A stretch of 32,888 bases of DNA from Gammaproteobacteria bacterium (GTDB lineage: Bacteria; Pseudomonadota; Gammaproteobacteria; GCA-2400775), in assembly GCA_013151045.1 (NCBI GenBank), contig JAADIY010000006.1, positions 1 to 32,888 on the forward strand, given 5' to 3'. The position numbers and the translations under genes were made by a program. Below the pieces are notes generated by a model, which made no database searches, was not told the origin of the DNA, and saw nothing but the letters and a program-made list of their open reading frames with translations. Position 1 is the stretch's first letter; each line of letters opens with the position of its first letter. Positions 30,257-32,888 of the stretch are shown here, piece after piece.

Positions 30257-31039
30257 AGCATTCGCACGCGTCGCCGCACGGGCGGCACTATGTATGAAAG
30301 TTTTTCTGATCTTTCATTGTTAATGTTAGCGGCATTTATCTTTCTCTTCGTTATTATTTTGATTACCTATCGCATTCAAGATACACATGAAGTGCCGCGA
30401 TTAAAAAAAGAGCTTGCTGAAGCGCAAGCAGAACTAGATAAAACTCAAAAACGCCTTAAAATATTTCAACGTGATATTTCAGGGCAAAATGGTTTAAGCA
30501 CGGGCGCTCAAGTTAAAATCGTATTAGAAGGTGCAGGCTTAAGCGAAGGTCAAGGCAAAAAAGACTTTGATCTTTTTGTTGAAGGGTTGCGAGACATACC
30601 AGGCAGCACCATCCACATGGTCATCGATGGCACAGGCTCAATGCATGGTGCTGCGACATTCTTAATACCTGTATTGCGAGTTATTGCACTACGCTCCGGT
30701 AAAGATTTAGACGCGGTAACTTGGTTCTCTGATGGCCGTGGCGATACTTTTCATGGCTCGATGTCATCAATGTTAGACGCCTTGATTGATGGCGCACCGT
30801 TTACCGGTAGCCAAGAAACCATCGGCGCAGCGTTTAAACGCGCAGAACAAAATGCAGATGTGCCGAGTGCCTATATCTTGATAGGTGATGAGCCGTCGGA
30901 TGATCGTATTTATTATAAGAAAATTAAAGCTCCTGTTTTTACTTTGCCATTAGGCCGGGTGAGTCCTTCTACGCGCTGGGAGTATGAGACGTTGGCGGAG
31001 GAGACTGGGGGGAAGATGTTGTGGTTGCAGTTTCAATAG
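30254..31039 (+). CDS. Single-pass membrane protein: MotB/ExbD-like helix fused to a VWA domain
   Basis: The 261 residues start with a basic cytoplasmic end (RTRRR), then a membrane helix at about 19-38 (SDLSLLMLAAFIFLFVIILI) that begins with Asp19. This matches the MotB, TolR and ExbD pattern in which one Asp at the start of the single helix carries the proton. The positive-inside rule places the rest in the periplasm. A coiled coil at about 47-75 follows. A von Willebrand A-like domain at about 115-261 keeps a metal-ion site: DGTGS at 125-129, Thr184 and Asp212. The C-terminal OmpA-like peptidoglycan-binding domain of MotB is absent. It follows the MotA-like gene by 270 bases that are filled with palindromes. 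I infer a channel/VWA complex; what it acts on is unknown. Confidence 0.78.
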   Translation: MSIRTRRRTGGTMYESFSDLSLLMLAAFIFLFVIILITYRIQDTHEVPRLKKELAEAQAELDKTQKRLKIFQRDISGQNGLSTGAQVKIVLEGAGLSEGQGKKDFDLFVEGLRDIPGSTIHMVIDGTGSMHGAATFLIPVLRVIALRSGKDLDAVTWFSDGRGDTFHGSMSSMLDALIDGAPFTGSQETIGAAFKRAEQNADVPSAYILIGDEPSDDRIYYKKIKAPVFTLPLGRVSPSTRWEYETLAEETGGKMLWLQFQ

Positions 31040-31104
31040 CGTAGGAACGCTTTCTTTTTCATCAATGTTTTTCGCCCTTCTTGGGCCCTAAAGGATTTCC
31101 TACG
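31040..31104. repeat. Palindromic element B1
   Basis: CGTAGGAA (31040-31047) and TTCCTACG (31097-31104) form a perfect 8-base inverted repeat starting one base after the VWA stop codon. Inside is the hairpin GCCC-TTCTT-GGGC (31074-31086). The stem lacks a downstream U-tract, so it is not a classical terminator. Confidence 0.6.
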
Positions 31105-31111
31105 GTCACGA

Positions 31112-31135
31112 GTTACTTTTTCGATAAAAAGTAAC
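31112..31135. repeat. Perfect hairpin B2
   Basis: GTTACTTTTT (31112-31121), loop CGAT, AAAAAGTAAC (31126-31135): a perfect 10-base-pair stem between elements B1 and B3. It could act as a structural part of the composite element. Lacking a following T-run, it is not obviously a terminator. Confidence 0.65.
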
Positions 31136-31181
31136 CAAAAATTCGACTCCCACACAGCAACCGTCCGTCTTCCAGGCGTAA

Positions 31182-31278
31182 CCTCGCTATTCTTCTAAAT
31201 ACGCGCGCTGCGGAACTCGTTTGCTTTGCTCTCTCAGACAGTCCTCGCTCTCGTCGCGTATTTAGAAGAATAGCGAGG
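31182..31278. repeat. Palindromic element B3 (perfect 24-base arms)
   Basis: Arms at 31182-31205 and 31255-31278 are perfect reverse complements over 24 bases (first arm begins CCTCGCTATTC and ends ATACGCG). The 49-base interior includes AACTCGTTTGCTTTGC and CAGACAGTCCTCGC, sharing the core of element A2. Perfect arms argue for recent acquisition or active maintenance. The type is reminiscent of intergenic palindromic repeats found in gammaproteobacterial genomes; I cannot assign a named family. Confidence 0.85.
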
Positions 31279-31320
31279 CTGCTGAGAGGGTCGCGAAAAC
31301 TATAGGAGTATGAGAAAAAC

Positions 31321-31380
31321 AATTTACAATAAAGATAAAAATTGAATTTACTGTAACTAAATTTACATATATTGTAATAT
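31321..31380 (+). promoter_or_regulatory. Candidate operator/promoter of the Dam-nuclease operon
   Basis: AATTTAC occurs three times (31321-31327, 31345-31351, 31360-31366). The second is part of TTAC-T-GTAA (31348-31356) and the third of the palindrome TTACATATATTGTAA (31363-31377). The sequence also offers TTTACT-N17-TATTGT (31347-31375) as a weak promoter. Repeated dyads upstream of a methyltransferase gene fit binding of a controller protein or the methylase itself; none is identified here. Confidence 0.4.
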
Positions 31381-31460
31381 GGCGAAGAGCATCAAATCCC
31401 GTCTATAGACATAATCGACAATATTGAAAAACCAAGGTTTGTTGCAAGGGGGCTATAGTA

Positions 31461-32273
31461 ATGGAACATGGAGAGTTATCGCCATTCTTAAAATGGGCTG
31501 GTGGAAAACGCTGGTTGACTCGTGGATACCCAGAGTTATTCCCCGAAAAATGTAATCGTTATATTGAGCCATTTTTAGGAAGCGGTGCAGTTTTTTTTCA
31601 GCTTTTACCTAAAAACTCTATCTTAGCAGATAAAAATAAAGAACTAATTGATACTTATAAGGCTATAAAAGACAATCAAAAATTAGTTCAGCGTTACCTA
31701 GCTAAGCATCATAAAAATCATTCCAAAGACTATTACTATAAAATTCGTTCTAGTGCGACAAGATCTATTTATTCGCGTGCTGCTAGATTCATATATCTAA
31801 ATAGAACATGTTGGAACGCTTTGTACCGCGTAAATCTAAATGGTCAATTCAATGTGCCTATAGGATCGAAAACTTCAGTGCTTCTATCTAGTGATAACTT
31901 TGAATCAACCGCTGGTGCTTTAAAGAGAGCAAAATTAATGCATAGTGATTTCGAAAGCATTATTAACAAATCTAGAGAAGGCGATTTTTTATTTGTAGAT
32001 CCACCATACACAGTTAAACATAATCTCAATGGTTTTGTGAAATATAATGAAAAAATATTTAGTTGGGATGATCAAATAAGGTTGAGAGACTCATTGGTAA
32101 GCGCGAGTAATAGAGGTGCGCAAATTTTATTGACTAATGCTGATCACGAAAGTATTAGAGAGATTTACAAAAATGTATTTAATTTGGAGAGGCTGGAAAG
32201 GAAAAGTGTGATTGCAGCTTCATCAATACACAGAATAAAAACTAGTGAGCTAATATTTTCTAATTATTTATAA
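31461..32273 (+). CDS. DNA adenine N6-methyltransferase, Dam/DpnM (D12 class) family
   Basis: Type II alpha-class adenine methyltransferase that transfers a methyl group from SAM to adenine in DNA. The 270 residues match the family length. Motif X FLKWAGGKRWL is at 9-19 and motif I FLGSGAVFF at 38-46 (SAM binding); the catalytic DPPY is at 180-183. The family members Dam and DpnM recognise GATC, but the target here cannot be read from sequence alone. The start ATG has a strong ribosome site AAGGGGG at 31446-31452, 8 bases away. The gene is clearly more AT-rich than the housekeeping block, with many AGA, ATA and AAA codons. The next gene starts 5 bases after its stop and codes for a nuclease-like protein, which suggests a restriction-modification role rather than the housekeeping Dam. 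Confidence 0.9.
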   Translation: MEHGELSPFLKWAGGKRWLTRGYPELFPEKCNRYIEPFLGSGAVFFQLLPKNSILADKNKELIDTYKAIKDNQKLVQRYLAKHHKNHSKDYYYKIRSSATRSIYSRAARFIYLNRTCWNALYRVNLNGQFNVPIGSKTSVLLSSDNFESTAGALKRAKLMHSDFESIINKSREGDFLFVDPPYTVKHNLNGFVKYNEKIFSWDDQIRLRDSLVSASNRGAQILLTNADHESIREIYKNVFNLERLERKSVIAASSIHRIKTSELIFSNYL

Positions 32274-32278
32274 ATTTT

Positions 32279-32888
32279 ATGATGAAAAATAAAGTTAATA
32301 TTATTGGTAGTCTGATATCTGAAATTATGATAGATGATGCGTTGGATTTAAAAAAAGAATATAGAAAGCGCAACTCTTCAATGGAGAAGATAAAGGTTCC
32401 TAACTCTTCTGTAAATAATTATGTCAATGAAAATTGGAGTGTATCAAGAGAATTAAAGAAAGATAGCTGGCTCGAGAGAGAAAAGAAACATAATTTCAAA
32501 TTGACTGATGATTTATGGGCTATATTTTATAGAATGGGTTATAGAGAGCTGGCAAGTTCTTTAGTCAAATTGCCTTACGGCGAAACTGATGACATAATAA
32601 AAAAGAAGCAAGTAGATATAATAGCGAAAGATGATGAAACTGTACTGATTGTAGAATGCAAGTCATCACTAAGACGTGGCAGAAGAAACTTGCAGAAAGA
32701 CTTAAATGAAACGATGCTGCTTAAGGGGGAAATAGCAGCGGGTATAAAGAGCCACTATGGTAAAGAATTTAAGCCAAAAATAATTTGGGTGTACGTGACC
32801 AAAAATATTATATGGTCGGAGGCAGACATAAATTTGGCTCAAAAAGCCAAGATAAATGTGTTGACTGAAAATGAGGTGTCCTATTACG
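32279..32888 (+). CDS. Putative PD-(D/E)XK nuclease-domain protein, 3' end outside window
   Basis: This reading frame begins 5 bases after the methyltransferase stop (ATG 32279, or the adjacent ATG 32282) and stays open to the window end, giving 203 residues. No Shine-Dalgarno is seen, so translational coupling to the methyltransferase is likely. After a Lys-rich N-terminal region, residues 76-130 contain DDLWAIFYRMGYREL, then QVDIIAKDDETVLIVECKSS. The Asp113 followed by Glu126-x-Lys128 on adjacent strands is the core of the PD-(D/E)XK nuclease fold. The context makes it a candidate restriction endonuclease. An alternative is a DGQHR/DndB-type protein with such an N-terminal domain, which the layout around residues 76-203 faintly recalls; the missing C-terminus would decide. 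Confidence 0.65.
   Translation, partial: MMKNKVNIIGSLISEIMIDDALDLKKEYRKRNSSMEKIKVPNSSVNNYVNENWSVSRELKKDSWLEREKKHNFKLTDDLWAIFYRMGYRELASSLVKLPYGETDDIIKKKQVDIIAKDDETVLIVECKSSLRRGRRNLQKDLNETMLLKGEIAAGIKSHYGKEFKPKIIWVYVTKNIIWSEADINLAQKAKINVLTENEVSYY

Noticed and set aside
28973-31039. Calling the channel/VWA pair a Zorya (ZorAB) system
   Set aside because: The channel protein lacks ZorA's long coiled tail, the second protein has VWA instead of an OmpA-like domain, and no ZorC, ZorD or ZorE gene is present nearby.
31113-31322. A 69-codon minus-strand open frame after the VWA gene
   Set aside because: It is made of palindromic repeat sequence (elements B2 and B3); such frames are commonly over-annotated in repeats.

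Overview
This window is a chromosomal segment of a gammaproteobacterium of moderate G+C content. The placement rests on the gene order ponA/mrcA (divergent), pilMNOPQ, aroK, aroB, damX-like, gltB, gltD, hemE, with rpmE and a malic enzyme upstream, which matches the Pseudomonas/Cellvibrionales type of arrangement. I cannot name the genus. No tRNA, rRNA or CRISPR array is visible.

Layout. Positions 1-264 hold the start of a secreted c-type cytochrome on the minus strand, followed by a 700-base gap without a convincing gene. Positions 967-3317 hold trxA, rho (with an unusual Asn/Arg-rich N-terminal extension) and rpmE. Positions 3423-8556 hold an M48 lipoprotein protease and a tight carbon-metabolism cluster: malic enzyme, an LDH-type malate dehydrogenase and citrate synthase. 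The bifunctional penicillin-binding protein 1A converges on citrate synthase at 8553-10991. It is divergent from the type IV pilus assembly operon pilMNOPQ (11169-16100). Then come aroK, aroB, a dGTPase-like gene and a DamX-like SPOR protein (16198-20737), glutamate synthase gltB-gltD (20934-26858, with its own sigma70-like promoter), hemE and a methyltransferase-like gene.

From about 28973 the content becomes accessory. A MotA/TolQ/ExbB-type four-helix membrane protein is followed by a single-pass protein with a MotB/ExbD-like helix fused to a predicted periplasmic von Willebrand A (VWA) domain that keeps its metal-site residues. The pair looks like an ion-driven 5:2-type complex with a VWA effector or sensor, and is the best candidate here for an under-described system. 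Large composite palindromes lie between these two genes and again after the second one. Their cores are related to each other but their stem arms differ.

The last 1.5 kb is visibly AT-richer. It carries a Dam-family adenine methyltransferase and, 5 bases later, the start of a protein with a PD-(D/E)XK nuclease signature that runs off the window. This looks like the edge of a restriction-modification or defence island inserted after the conserved block.
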